DNA of 64,000 nt from CADEED01 sp963842515 (GTDB lineage Bacteria; Pseudomonadota; Gammaproteobacteria; Steroidobacterales; Steroidobacteraceae). The stretch spans positions 992,001 to 1,056,000 of the forward strand of contig CAWJGO010000002.1 of assembly GCA_963842515.1 (NCBI GenBank). The letters are read 5' to 3'. Below are positions 1 through 9,196 of the stretch, one piece after another; position 1 is the first letter of the stretch; the number at the start of each line of letters is the position of its first letter. Under the pieces are notes generated by a model that searched no databases, was not told the DNA's origin, and worked only from the letters and a program-made list of their open reading frames with translations. The translations under genes were made by a program, and so were the position numbers.

Positions 1-419
1 TGACCGGCGAGCGTGGCGTAGTTCGCCATGACGCAGTGGCTGCCGACGCGGCAGTCGTGCGCCACGTGTGTATAGGCCATGAAGAGATTGTCACTGCCGA
101 TGGCAGTGATCCCGCCGCCGTGCTGGGTGCCGCGATTCATGGTGGTGAATTCGCGGAACACGTTGCGGTCGCCGATTTCCAGGCGCGTGGGCTCGCCCTT
201 GTACTTGAGGTCCTGTGGCGCATCGCCGATGGAGGCGAACTGGAAAATCTTGTTGCCGGCGCCGATGGTGGTCGGCCCCTTGATGACCGCATGCGGCCCC
301 ACCCAGGTGCCGGCGCCGATGCGCACACCGGCCTCGACCACGGAAAAAGCGCCAACCGTCACGTCCGCGGCGAGCTCCGCATCGGGGGAAACGATGGCGC
401 GCGTATCGACTCCGCTCAC
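1..419 (-). CDS. lpxA: LpxA, UDP-N-acetylglucosamine acyltransferase (N-terminal part)
   Basis: First committed acyl transfer of lipid A synthesis, in the cytoplasm. The window holds the N-terminal 139 codons; the rest lies beyond the left edge. The frame begins GTG AGC GGA GTC and shows hexapeptide-repeat character, with VGAFSVVEAGVRIGAG and VGPHAVIKGPTTIGAGNKIF, then the LpxA-like stretches GDAPQDLKYKGE and REFTTMNRGT. The ending MAYTHVAHDCRVG contains the His expected for the catalytic base. The GTG start overlaps the fabZ stop as GTGA, so the two are translationally coupled. It is the last visible gene of the lpxD-fabZ-lpxA run. No ATG lies near the conserved N-terminus, which supports the GTG. 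Confidence 0.93.
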   Translation of the reverse strand, partial: MSGVDTRAIVSPDAELAADVTVGAFSVVEAGVRIGAGTWVGPHAVIKGPTTIGAGNKIFQFASIGDAPQDLKYKGEPTRLEIGDRNVFREFTTMNRGTQHGGGITAIGSDNLFMAYTHVAHDCRVGSHCVMANYATLAG

Positions 420-895
420 GCCTGCGGTGCCTTCGCCGAAGTCTTGTTGGTTTCGGGCGCGACCATCATTTCGGCGGAAGTTACCTCATTCTCACCGACG
501 TAGGCGACGGTGGTGAACTTCCAGATGCCGCGCAGCGAGCGTTCGAGCTTGGCGGTGAGGATGAGCTGATCGCCCGGCTCCACCGGCTTGCGGAAGCGCG
601 CCTTGTCGATGCCGACGAAGAAGAACCGCGTGAAGTCATCCGGCACCACATCGGCCGTGATGAAGGCCAGCAGGCCCGCGGTCTGCGCCAGCGCTTCGAT
701 GATCATGACGCCGGGCATCACCGGCCGGTTCGGAAAATGCCCGGTGAAGAACGGCTCGTTGACCGTGACGTTCTTGATGGCCCTGATGCTCTCGCCCTTG
801 ACGCATTCGATCACCCGATCGACGAGCAGAAACGGATAGCGGTGCGGCAGCAGACGCCTGACGCCCATGATGTCGAGTGAAATCGACTCGCTCAT
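416..895 (-). CDS. fabZ: FabZ, (3R)-hydroxyacyl-ACP dehydratase
   Basis: Dehydrates beta-hydroxyacyl-ACP in fatty acid elongation and competes with LpxA/LpxD for hydroxyacyl-ACP. The 159 residues match the usual single hot-dog-fold length. LLPHRYPFLLVDRV lies at about residues 15-28, and GHFPNRPVMPGVMIIEALAQ carries the family's catalytic His (GHFP) and Glu (EALAQ). The ATG start sits 5 bp after the lpxD stop, and the stop overlaps the lpxA start. Placement between lpxD and lpxA is the classical proteobacterial arrangement. Nothing unusual is seen. Confidence 0.96.
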   Translation of the reverse strand: MSESISLDIMGVRRLLPHRYPFLLVDRVIECVKGESIRAIKNVTVNEPFFTGHFPNRPVMPGVMIIEALAQTAGLLAFITADVVPDDFTRFFFVGIDKARFRKPVEPGDQLILTAKLERSLRGIWKFTTVAYVGENEVTSAEMMVAPETNKTSAKAPQA

Positions 896-900
896 TTTAG

Positions 901-1947
901 TTAGTCCTCGGAAGAATCCCTGTCCGCCGCGCTCAGACCCAAGTGTTTCTCCACGGCTCGAAGGCGCCTGGCCATCTGATCGAGGCGCTTGATGCGTCCG
1001 ACGATGCGGCGCCAGAGACCCGCTTCCTCGCTCGGCAGCGCCGAAGAATACACGCCCGGCTTGTTTATGTTGTGCGAGATGAAGGAAGTGCCCTGCACCA
1101 CCACGTCATCGCACAATGTAATGTGACCCGAGAGACCGACTTTGCCCCCGAGGATGCAGCGTTTGCCGACCACGCTGCTGCCGGCGATCGCAACGCAGGC
1201 GGCGAGCGCGGAATGCGCGCCGATGCGCACGTTGTGCGCGATCATGATGAGGTTGTCGAGCTTCACGCCCTCCTCGATGACGGTGTCCCCGAGTGCACCG
1301 CGATCGATGGTGGTGTTGGCCCCGATCTCGACGTCGTCGCCGATGTTCACTCCGCCGATCTGCGGCACTTTGATCCAGGTGCCCTTATCGGGCGCGTAGC
1401 CGAAGCCATCGCCGCCGATGACCGCGCCCGGCTGCACCACGCAGCGCTGCCCGAAGACCACGTGATGTCCGACGTACGAACCGGCGGCGAAGCGCGCGTC
1501 GTCGCCGATGACGGCACCGCGCTCGACGATTACGCCGGGACCGATGAAACAGCGCATGCCGATGCGCGCTCCCTCACCCACGTATGCCTGCGCGCAGATC
1601 TGCGCGGAAGCATGGATGCTGGCGCCGGCCTCGACGACAGCCAGCGCATGCACGCCGGGACGCAGTGGTGGATCGGGGTGCAAGAGCGTGGCAATTCGCG
1701 CGTAGGTGGCGTGCGGATTGGCAACCACGAGCACCGGGACTGGAGAAGACGCCGCCGACTTGGCATCGAGAATGACGGCGCCTGCGCGAGTGCCCGAGAG
1801 TTGCGCAACGTATTTGGGATTGGCGAGAAAGGAGACGGATCGCGGCCCCGCCAGCGACAGGGCGGCAACGGAATCGACCGTCACCGCCGGATCGCCACGC
1901 AGTTCACAGCCGAAGCGTACTGCCAGTTCGCCGAGCGTCACCGTCAT
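901..1947 (-). CDS. lpxD: LpxD, UDP-3-O-(3-hydroxyacyl)glucosamine N-acyltransferase
   Basis: Third step of lipid A synthesis: N-acylation of UDP-3-O-acyl-glucosamine. The 348 residues equal the family norm. The N-terminal uridine-binding domain (about 1-100) is followed by left-handed beta-helix hexapeptide repeats such as IGDDARFAAGSYVG and IGGVNIGDDVEIGANTTIDRG. LDNLIMIAHNVRIG contains the expected catalytic His. A helical C-terminal tail (RRIVGRIKRLDQMARRLRAVEKHLG) closes the protein. ATG start; 26 bp separate it from skp. Same operon as bamA, skp and fabZ. Confidence 0.96.
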   Translation of the reverse strand: MTVTLGELAVRFGCELRGDPAVTVDSVAALSLAGPRSVSFLANPKYVAQLSGTRAGAVILDAKSAASSPVPVLVVANPHATYARIATLLHPDPPLRPGVHALAVVEAGASIHASAQICAQAYVGEGARIGMRCFIGPGVIVERGAVIGDDARFAAGSYVGHHVVFGQRCVVQPGAVIGGDGFGYAPDKGTWIKVPQIGGVNIGDDVEIGANTTIDRGALGDTVIEEGVKLDNLIMIAHNVRIGAHSALAACVAIAGSSVVGKRCILGGKVGLSGHITLCDDVVVQGTSFISHNINKPGVYSSALPSEEAGLWRRIVGRIKRLDQMARRLRAVEKHLGLSAADRDSSED

Positions 1948-1973
1948 GGCGGCCCGCGCGACTTCGCGGCCCT

Positions 1974-2546
1974 TTACGGCTTCGGCGCGGGTTTTGCGGG
2001 AGCCGGAGTCGCCGGTGCAGTCCCGGCAGCTGGCTTCGGAGCCCGGGACTGCAGACCGCTCAGCACGGCCGTGGTGATGTCGACCGTGGGCGTGGCATAG
2101 ATGACGCCTTCGGCGATCACGATGTCGAAGTTCTGCGCCTTGGCGTAGTCGCGCACTTCACCGAACAGCAGGCGCTGCAGCTTGTTCATTTCTTCCTGGC
2201 GCTTGGCGTTCGAGTCGTCCTGCAACTCAGCCTTCTTGCGCTCGAGCTCGCGAGCGCTGTCGCGCAGGTCTTTCTCTGCCTTGGTGCGCTGATCGGCGGC
2301 CATGGTCGCCAGATCTTTCTGGTATTTGTCGTTGCGGGTCTTCAGCGTCTGCTCCTGGGCAACGAGCTGCTGCAGACGTGGTCCGAACTCGGCGCGCAGC
2401 CCTTCCTGCACCACCTTCGCCTGTGGCGATTCCTCGAACAGCCTTGCCACGTCGACGACACCGACCTTGAGTTGGGCGGCAGCGGGCATGGCGAATGTCG
2501 CCGCGATCAGCGAACCCAGAAAAACTTTGCGGAAAGAAACCTGCAC
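1974..2546 (-). CDS. skp: Skp/OmpH-type periplasmic chaperone
   Basis: Periplasmic holdase for unfolded outer-membrane proteins en route to BAM. 190 residues: a signal peptide (about 1-25, ending FAMPAAAQ), a beta strand KVGVVDVARLFEESP, a long charged helical hairpin (about 60-125), and a second conserved stretch AQNFDIVIAEGVIYATPTVDIT. The last 20 residues are Ala/Pro/Lys-rich, a low-complexity tail. The start is GTG, preceded by AAGAGGT at about 8 nt. It lies 12 bp after bamA, the standard order in which client chaperone and insertase are co-expressed. Confidence 0.93.
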   Translation of the reverse strand: MQVSFRKVFLGSLIAATFAMPAAAQLKVGVVDVARLFEESPQAKVVQEGLRAEFGPRLQQLVAQEQTLKTRNDKYQKDLATMAADQRTKAEKDLRDSARELERKKAELQDDSNAKRQEEMNKLQRLLFGEVRDYAKAQNFDIVIAEGVIYATPTVDITTAVLSGLQSRAPKPAAGTAPATPAPAKPAPKP

Positions 2547-2558
2547 AGGAATTACCTC

Positions 2559-4997
2559 TTAGAAAGCCTGGCCAACCGAGAACTGAAAACGCTCTATCTC
2601 GTCCGGATAGGTGTTGATGTCGCCTTTGTAGGCGTTCAGGGGTACGGCGTAGCTGAAGCGGAACACACCCAACGGTGCGAGCCATTGAACAGCAATGCCC
2701 GTCGAATGCTTCAATTTATCATACCCGAACTCGTAATCGACCTGCTGGCCGCTACGGCCGGCGAACGTGTACCGATTGCCCGTCGAGAAGATGTTGCCGA
2801 TGTCGTAAAACCAGGACAGGCGAGCCGACGTTTCGAACTTCTGTGGCAGCGGGATGAGAACCTCGGCCCTGCCCGTGACCTTGAGGTTGCCGCCGAAAGG
2901 CCTGCCGAAATCGTCTTTGGGGCCCAGGCGACTCTCTTTGTATCCACGCACGGTTTCCGGACCGCCGCCGTAGAACTGCCGGTACGGTGGCAGCGCCGTG
3001 GTATCGCCGATATCCATGCCATAGGCGATATCCGCGCCCACCTGCAGCGTGAACCGCCCGAAGAGCGGGATGTATTTGATGCCCTCATAGCTCGCAACGT
3101 AGTACTCGACATCGCTCACTCCCGGCAACGTGTAGGAGACCCCGAATGTATGGCGAGCGCCGCGGCTGGCAAAAAGCGATCGGTTGCGGCTTTCGTAGCT
3201 CCACGAAGCCGTGAATTCCAACGCGTTGTAGTCCGTGCCGAAGAACTGGAGCGCAATGGGTTGGCCGGGCAAGCAAGGGACTTCGGTGCGATCCGGCGCG
3301 ATGCAGCGTTCGTTCGGATTACCATTCATTCTCACCCACTCCGTCGCCTGCCGCGCGCTGCCACCGGAGGACGTCAGCAGACTCGACTGCGTGAACTGCA
3401 GCCCCATGCGCAGCCCTTGGCTCTCACTGATCGGGTAACCAATGTCGAAGCCCGCACCGATGGTCTCGGACGAGAAGTCCGAGGATGCCGACACGAACTG
3501 CGTCTGGTCGCGATACGTCACGTTCCCGGTGAGGCCCACGTTATCGGCCGTGAAGTACGGCTCGGTCACCGAGAGTCCATACACCGTGCTGTAGCGACCG
3601 CGGTTCAGATCGATGGCCACCCGGCGCCCGGTGCCGAGGAAGTTGGCGTCGGCGTAATTGCCGCTGAGGATGAACGACTGCGACTCCGAGTAACCGATAC
3701 CGCCACCCAACTGCGCGGACGGGCCCTCCTCGATCTCGTAGGTGACGTCCACGAGATCGGTCGAGCCGGCGACCGGCTTGGTTTCCGACTCGACCTTCTT
3801 GATGTACGGCAGGCGTTCGAGACGCTGCTTGGACCGATCGAGCGCCGCGTTCGAGAGCCAGCCGCCCTCGAGCTGCCGCATTTCACGGCGTAGCACTTCG
3901 TCATTGATCTTGGAGACGCCGTTGAAAGCGATGTGGCGCACGTAGACACGATTGCCCGGATCGACGAAGAACGTGAGTGACAACTCCTTGTTCTTCGGGT
4001 CGCCCATGGTGGTGGGGACCGGGTCGACTTTGGCGAACGCGAAACCGTCCTCGCCGAGACGGTGCTGCAGCAACTCTTGGGTGGCCGTGATGGTCTTACG
4101 CGAGAACTGATCGCCCGGCTGCACCAACAGATAGCGCCGCAGCAGCGGCTCGGGCACCACGAACGTGCCGGCGAGCTTGACCTCCTTGACCGTGTGCACT
4201 TCTCCTTCGTTCACGTTGACCGTGATGAAGATGTCGTCTTTTTCCGGCGCGATGGCCACCTGCGTGGATTCCACTTCGAAATTGGCATAGCCGCGGTCCA
4301 TATAAAAGGAGCGCAGGTTTTCGAGGTCGCCCTGCAGATCCTCGCGCGAGTAGCGATCATCCTGCTTGTAGAACGACAGCAGGTTGGGCGTCTTGAGCTT
4401 GAAGGCCTCGAGGATTTCCTTTTGCTTGAACGTCTGGTTGCCGACGATGTTGATCTGCCGGATCTTGGCGCGCTTGCCTTCGACGATATCGATCTTGATC
4501 TTGACGCGGTTGCCGGGGACTTCCTCGACGTTGGCGTCGATGCGCGCCGCGTACTTGCCGCGGGCGCCGTATTGATCCTGCAGGAACGACTTGACGTCTT
4601 CGAGCACCGAACGGTCGAAGGTCTTGCCCTGCGCGAGGCCTACGTTGCGCAGCGACTTGGACAGATCCTCGGTCTTGATGTCCTTGTTGCCCTTGAGCTC
4701 GAAGCTCTCGATGGTCGGCCGCTCGTTGACCACGACGATGAGCGTGCTGCCGTCACGGCGCAGCTCGACGTCGCGGAAGAACCCGGTGTCGTACAACGCG
4801 CGCACCGCCTCGCGAATGCGCTGCGGCGAGAGCGTGTCGCCGATGTTGATCGGTAGATAGTTGTAGACCGTGCCTTCCGTGACGCGCTGCAGACCTTCGA
4901 CGCGGATGTCGCCGACCGTGAACGCCGGCCCTTCCTGGGCGCGCAACGGTGCGGCCAGCACTATGGCGCTGGCAACACAAAGACTCGCGAACCTCAT
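2559..4997 (-). CDS. bamA: BamA, outer-membrane protein assembly factor
   Basis: Central insertase of the BAM complex. 812 residues from the ATG that opens MRFASLCVASAIVLAAPLRAQ, a clear signal peptide. An in-frame extension of 54 codons upstream is rejected because it overlaps rseP and precedes the signal peptide. Five POTRA domains follow (about 22-425; first FTVGDIRVEGLQRVTEGTVY), then a 16-strand surface-antigen barrel. ETVRGYKESRLG near residue 684 is the conserved L6 VRG(F/Y) motif, with Tyr rather than Phe. The protein ends in Phe (FQFSVGQAF), as beta-barrel proteins commonly do. It is 32 bp downstream of rseP and 12 bp upstream of skp. Confidence 0.96.
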   Translation of the reverse strand: MRFASLCVASAIVLAAPLRAQEGPAFTVGDIRVEGLQRVTEGTVYNYLPINIGDTLSPQRIREAVRALYDTGFFRDVELRRDGSTLIVVVNERPTIESFELKGNKDIKTEDLSKSLRNVGLAQGKTFDRSVLEDVKSFLQDQYGARGKYAARIDANVEEVPGNRVKIKIDIVEGKRAKIRQINIVGNQTFKQKEILEAFKLKTPNLLSFYKQDDRYSREDLQGDLENLRSFYMDRGYANFEVESTQVAIAPEKDDIFITVNVNEGEVHTVKEVKLAGTFVVPEPLLRRYLLVQPGDQFSRKTITATQELLQHRLGEDGFAFAKVDPVPTTMGDPKNKELSLTFFVDPGNRVYVRHIAFNGVSKINDEVLRREMRQLEGGWLSNAALDRSKQRLERLPYIKKVESETKPVAGSTDLVDVTYEIEEGPSAQLGGGIGYSESQSFILSGNYADANFLGTGRRVAIDLNRGRYSTVYGLSVTEPYFTADNVGLTGNVTYRDQTQFVSASSDFSSETIGAGFDIGYPISESQGLRMGLQFTQSSLLTSSGGSARQATEWVRMNGNPNERCIAPDRTEVPCLPGQPIALQFFGTDYNALEFTASWSYESRNRSLFASRGARHTFGVSYTLPGVSDVEYYVASYEGIKYIPLFGRFTLQVGADIAYGMDIGDTTALPPYRQFYGGGPETVRGYKESRLGPKDDFGRPFGGNLKVTGRAEVLIPLPQKFETSARLSWFYDIGNIFSTGNRYTFAGRSGQQVDYEFGYDKLKHSTGIAVQWLAPLGVFRFSYAVPLNAYKGDINTYPDEIERFQFSVGQAF

Positions 4998-5029
4998 GGT
5001 CAAGATGATCCCCTGGATTGAATGTTTTT

Positions 5030-6418
5030 CTAAGGACGCGCGGCGATGCCGGAAATATCGTTGAACAATGCGACGCCCATCAGCAGCACCAGCAGCAGCA
5101 GGCCGGCCTGCTGGCCAACCAGATAAGTACGATCGGACAACGGGCGGCCCTTCACCCATTCAGCGAGCTGGAACACGATCTGTCCGCCGTCGAGGATGGG
5201 GATGGGCAGCAGGTTGAGGAACCCGAGCGACAACGATAGCAGCACCAGCAGCATGATGAAGTTGCTGGGGCCCGCGCGCGCCGACTCACCGGCGTATTCG
5301 GCGATGGAGATTGCCCCGGACAGGTTCTTGATGGAAACCTGGCCGGTGAGCATGCGCACGAAGAATTTCGCCTGCGTGACCGTGAGCTCCCAGGAACGGT
5401 TGACGGACATGCCGAGCGATTCCAGCGGCCCCAGCGGTACGCGGGTCGTCAGCGCTTCCGGATACTCAGTCAACGCCGAGGCATCTTCCTTGATGCGGAT
5501 TCGGCCGATGGTGCGCTCGCCGTCCTGATCGCGAGCCACTTTCACGCGAATCGAAAGGTTTGCGTCCCCACGACGCACCTCGAATTGCACACTTTCATCC
5601 GGGCGCGCGTTGATGTACTGCGCCAGCTGCTCGTAATTCTGAATGCGCGTGCCATTGGCAGCGACGATGAGATCGCCCGGCTTGAGGCCGGCGAGCGCGG
5701 CCGGACCGTCCGCAATGACCTCGCCGATACGGGCCGGCGACGGTGGCCGCCAGAAGCCGAAGCCCAGCCCGCGAAACAGCGCCTGCGGCTCGGTGAGTTT
5801 ATGGCGTTGCCCGGCGTCGGGCACGGTGACCTGCAGATGACGGATCCGCCCGTCACTGCCGCGTACGTCGACCGCCGCGCTGCCCTGGTCGCTGACCATG
5901 TCTAACAACCCGAGCACCACGTCGCCATGATCTCGAGTCGGCTTGCCGGCAATGCTCACGAATTCGTCACCGCTGCGCAGCCCGGCGCTGGCCGCGGGTG
6001 AATTGAGCAGCACGTCTCCGACCAGCGGCTTGTGAAAAATCTGGCCGCTGCTCCAGAACACGCCCCACAGCACGAGGATGGCGAACACGATGTTCGCCGC
6101 GGGTCCTGCCAGCATTACCAGGATGCGCTGCCACGGCGGCTTGCTCGCGAATGCCCGCGGCAGGTCTTCGGGCGACACCGTGCCATCGCGCTCGTCGAGC
6201 ATGCGCACATAGCCGCCTAGCGGCAGTGCGGCGATGACGTATTCAGTGTGATCGGGCGCGGCGCCCACCCATTTGTAGAGCGGCTTGCCGAACCCCACCG
6301 AGAAACGCAGCACCTTGAAGCCGAGCTTGCGCGCCACCCAGAAGTGGCCGAACTCGTGCACGGTGACCAGCAGACTTACGCCGATGATGAACCAGAGGAT
6401 ATTCCAGCCGATCTGCAT
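5030..6418 (-). CDS. rseP: RseP, site-2 intramembrane zinc metalloprotease
   Basis: Inner-membrane protease that cuts the anti-sigma factor RseA after DegS in the envelope stress response. 462 residues. The zinc motif HEFGH is at 21-25 in the first membrane helix. Two PDZ domains lie at about 130-300 (GLRSGDEFVSIAGKPT; GLKPGDLIVAANGTRI). NLLPIPILDGGQIVF near residue 410 supplies the third zinc ligand Asp in the LDG motif. C-terminal helices complete the fold. ATG start; dxr ends 9 bp upstream. Position between dxr and bamA is typical. Confidence 0.96.
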   Translation of the reverse strand: MQIGWNILWFIIGVSLLVTVHEFGHFWVARKLGFKVLRFSVGFGKPLYKWVGAAPDHTEYVIAALPLGGYVRMLDERDGTVSPEDLPRAFASKPPWQRILVMLAGPAANIVFAILVLWGVFWSSGQIFHKPLVGDVLLNSPAASAGLRSGDEFVSIAGKPTRDHGDVVLGLLDMVSDQGSAAVDVRGSDGRIRHLQVTVPDAGQRHKLTEPQALFRGLGFGFWRPPSPARIGEVIADGPAALAGLKPGDLIVAANGTRIQNYEQLAQYINARPDESVQFEVRRGDANLSIRVKVARDQDGERTIGRIRIKEDASALTEYPEALTTRVPLGPLESLGMSVNRSWELTVTQAKFFVRMLTGQVSIKNLSGAISIAEYAGESARAGPSNFIMLLVLLSLSLGFLNLLPIPILDGGQIVFQLAEWVKGRPLSDRTYLVGQQAGLLLLVLLMGVALFNDISGIAARP

Positions 6419-6427
6419 CGAGTGCCC

Positions 6428-7627
6428 TTAAGCGTGCACGGCGCGAGGCCGGATAAAGGAGGAAGCGCGGATGCGCGCTTCGGCATCGGCCGCCAACACG
6501 TCGTCGAGATCGCGAATTTCGCCACCCGCTGTGTTTGCCATCACCGACTCAATGACTGCCGGAATCCGCGCAAAGTTCAATCCGCCCTCGAGAAACGCCG
6601 ACACGGCCACCTCGTTGGCGGCGTTAAGTGATGCGGGCCGCAAGCCCCCCGCCCGGGCGGCCTCCTGCGCCAGCGCCAGCGCCGGAAATCGGCGCAAGTC
6701 CGGCGCCTCGAACCGCAGGGTCCCCACCTTGATGAGGTCGAGCGATTGTACACCGGAGCTGAGCCGCTCCGGCCAAGCCAGCGCATGTGCAATGGGCGTG
6801 CGCATGTCCGGCGCTCCTAACTGCGCGAGCATCGAACCGTCGACGTATTCGACAAGCGAATGGACGATGCTTTCGCGATGAATGACCACCTCGACCTGCT
6901 GCGGTGTCACGCTGAAAAGGAGGCAGGCTTCGATGAATTCGAGCCCCTTGTTCATGAGGGTGGCCGAGTCCACCGATATTTTGCGTCCCATCACCCAGTT
7001 CGGATGCGCGCAGGCTTCGTCCGGCGTGACGCGATCGAGCCGCGCGCTATCTGCATCGAGAAACGGTCCGCCGGAGGCGGTGAGCAGGATGCGCTTGACG
7101 CCGGGCGGCGGCTCGCCGCACCTCGTGTTCGGTGGCAGGCATTGAAATACTGCGTTGTGCTCGCTGTCGATGGGCAGCAGCGTGGCGCCGCCGGCGCGCA
7201 CGCTCTGCATGAGCAGCGGACCCGCCATGACCAGCGATTCCTTGTTGGCTAACAACAAGCGCTTGCCGGCTCGCGCGGCGGCGAACGTGCTGCGCAGTCC
7301 CGCGGCGCCGACGATGGCGGCCATGACGCTGTGCACTTCGGGAAGGCTCGCGATCTCAACCAGCGGATCGGCACCGCCGATGACGCGCGTGGGCGCGTTA
7401 CGCGCGCGCAGCTCGGCTTCGAGACGGGCCGCCGCGACCGGATCAGCCAACGCGGCGTACGGCACCGCGAAACGCCGGCACTGATCGCTGAGTTTCTCGA
7501 CGTTGCGATGCGCGCCGAGTGCAATGACGCGGAAGCGGTCGGGATGCCGCGCGATGACATCGAGCGTGGCCTCGCCGACCGAACCGGTCGAACCCAAGAT
7601 CGCAACGCCCAGGGGCTCGTTGCTCAT
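6428..7627 (-). CDS. dxr: Dxr, 1-deoxy-D-xylulose 5-phosphate reductoisomerase
   Basis: Converts DXP to MEP in the non-mevalonate isoprenoid pathway, using NADPH and a divalent metal. 399 residues from the ATG opening MSNEPLGVAILGSTGSVGEA, whose GSTGSVG is the NADPH-binding loop. Other family landmarks are LLANKESLVMAG, LPIDSEHNAVFQCL and MNKGLEFIEACLLF. An upstream in-frame extension of 179 codons lies across cdsA and is not used. The start overlaps the cdsA stop as ATGA. With uppS downstream in the pathway, this places isoprenoid carrier synthesis in the same operon as cell envelope genes. Confidence 0.96.
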   Translation of the reverse strand: MSNEPLGVAILGSTGSVGEATLDVIARHPDRFRVIALGAHRNVEKLSDQCRRFAVPYAALADPVAAARLEAELRARNAPTRVIGGADPLVEIASLPEVHSVMAAIVGAAGLRSTFAAARAGKRLLLANKESLVMAGPLLMQSVRAGGATLLPIDSEHNAVFQCLPPNTRCGEPPPGVKRILLTASGGPFLDADSARLDRVTPDEACAHPNWVMGRKISVDSATLMNKGLEFIEACLLFSVTPQQVEVVIHRESIVHSLVEYVDGSMLAQLGAPDMRTPIAHALAWPERLSSGVQSLDLIKVGTLRFEAPDLRRFPALALAQEAARAGGLRPASLNAANEVAVSAFLEGGLNFARIPAVIESVMANTAGGEIRDLDDVLAADAEARIRASSFIRPRAVHA

Positions 7628-8430
7628 GTCAGCACCTTCATGCCGAAGAGCGCGAACACCAACGCCGGTGCCGCCGCCGTGACGCTGTCGATGCGGTCGA
7701 GCATGCCGCCATGGCCGGGAAACAGGCTGCCGCTGTCCTTGAGTCCCGAGGCACGCTTCAACATGCTCTCGGTGAGATCGCCGACGATCGAGATGGCGGC
7801 CACCGCGACGCAGGTCACGACGAACGGCAGGACATCCACATCGAACAACCAGATCGCGCAGACCCAGGCGACGACGCCGCTCAGCGCCACACCGCCGAGC
7901 ACGCCTTCCCAGGTCTTCTTGGGCGACACGCGCGGCGCGAGCGGTACGCGGCCTAACCACCGGCCGGCGAAGAACGCGCCGGTGTCGGCAGCCCATACCA
8001 GACCGAGCGTGAACAGGACCCAGTGCGTGCTCTGAGTGGCCAGGGTCACATACACGAGCGCCAGCCAGCACGGGACGAGCGACAGCAGGCCCGCCAGCGC
8101 CGCCGTCATGGGGTTCACCCGCGCGGGCGCCAGGCACAGCCACAGGAACGCCGCAAACCACCACGCGAGCGCGACCGTCATGGTGATTCGAACGAACCCG
8201 GGCGAGCCGTCAGATAGATAGAGGCAGGCAACCAGCGCCAGCGCCACTGTGATCGTGAAGGCCGCGCGTGACCCTAAGCCGCCCTTGCCAAGGAATCCGG
8301 CCCATTCCCACGCGCCGACCAGCACCAGGATGGTGAGCAGCCAGACGGTGGCGATGGCCGGCAGGCCCAGCATCACGCCGAGCACTACGATCGCCATCGC
8401 CACGGCGGTGAGCACGCGTTGTTTAAGCAC
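7624..8430 (-). CDS. cdsA: CdsA, phosphatidate cytidylyltransferase
   Basis: Makes CDP-diacylglycerol from phosphatidic acid and CTP in the inner membrane. About 268 residues, mostly hydrophobic helices. The C-terminal signature is complete: KRASGLKDSGSLFPGHGG followed by MLDRID. I chose the GTG that gives VLKQRVLTAVAMAIVV, because it matches typical CdsA N-termini and overlaps the uppS stop by only 8 bp. Another GTG at 8457 would add nine residues and overlap by 35 bp; neither has a convincing ribosome-binding site. The stop overlaps dxr as ATGA. Confidence 0.93.
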   Translation of the reverse strand: MLKQRVLTAVAMAIVVLGVMLGLPAIATVWLLTILVLVGAWEWAGFLGKGGLGSRAAFTITVALALVACLYLSDGSPGFVRITMTVALAWWFAAFLWLCLAPARVNPMTAALAGLLSLVPCWLALVYVTLATQSTHWVLFTLGLVWAADTGAFFAGRWLGRVPLAPRVSPKKTWEGVLGGVALSGVVAWVCAIWLFDVDVLPFVVTCVAVAAISIVGDLTESMLKRASGLKDSGSLFPGHGGMLDRIDSVTAAAPALVFALFGMKVLT

Positions 8431-9166
8431 GCTGAGTGGTCTCGCGTGCCTGTTCACGCGCCTGTTCGCGCGTCAGGCCGTAACGGCGTTCACGGCCCGC
8501 GAACGACGCGAGCGCCGCCTCGAACTGCTGCACGCCGAAATCCGGCCACAACGCGTCGCAGATGTGCAGTTCGGTGTACGCCAGGTTCCACAACAGGAAA
8601 TTGCTGATGCGGTGATCACCGCCGGTGCGTATGAACAGGTCCGGGTCGGGCAGGTCGGCGAGCGCGAGCTCACGACCGAAGCGGGCTTCGTCGATGGCGT
8701 CCAGCGGCAGCGCACCGCTCGCCACCTGCGCGGCGAGGCGCCGCGCAGCCTGGACGATGTCCCAGCGGCCGCCGTAACTCACCGCCACCTGCACGTTGAG
8801 CCCGGAATTCGCGGCGGTGAGCTCTTCGCCCGCCGCCATGCGCGCCTGCAGCTTGACGCTGAGCGCATGGCGATCGCCGATGAATCGCAGGCGCACCTTG
8901 TTCTTGTGCAGGTCGTCGATCTCGCGGTCCATTGCCTCGAGGAACAGCTGCATCAAACTACTCACTTCCACCGACGGCCGTTGCCAGTTTTCGCTGGAGA
9001 ATGCGAACAGCGTGAGCGCCGACACGCCGCGTTTGGCGCATTCCTCGATGACCAGACGCACCGGGCGCACCCCCTCCTTGTGGCCGGCATGGCGCGCGAG
9101 CCCGCGGGCCTCGGCCCACCTGCCGTTGCCGTCCATAATGACTGCGATGTGTTTGGGAATGCTCAC
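8423..9166 (-). CDS. uppS: UppS, undecaprenyl diphosphate synthase
   Basis: Cis-prenyltransferase that extends farnesyl diphosphate to the C55 carrier lipid for peptidoglycan and O-antigen. 247 residues. HIAVIMDGNGRWA contains the catalytic Asp (residue 12), and the protein continues HAGHKEGVRPVR. LFAFSSENWQRP and DLFIRTGGDHRISNFLLW are the other conserved blocks. GTG start with only a weak upstream purine stretch. frr ends 30 bp upstream; cdsA follows with an overlap. Confidence 0.96.
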   Translation of the reverse strand: MSIPKHIAVIMDGNGRWAEARGLARHAGHKEGVRPVRLVIEECAKRGVSALTLFAFSSENWQRPSVEVSSLMQLFLEAMDREIDDLHKNKVRLRFIGDRHALSVKLQARMAAGEELTAANSGLNVQVAVSYGGRWDIVQAARRLAAQVASGALPLDAIDEARFGRELALADLPDPDLFIRTGGDHRISNFLLWNLAYTELHICDALWPDFGVQQFEAALASFAGRERRYGLTREQAREQARETTQRA

Positions 9167-9196
9167 GGGCGGCTCGAGTGTTGCGCGGCCTGCCGC

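Noticed and set aside
2472..3893. A 473-codon open frame on the plus strand across skp and bamA
   Set aside because: Antisense to bamA, which is complete and conserved; composition is shadow-like.
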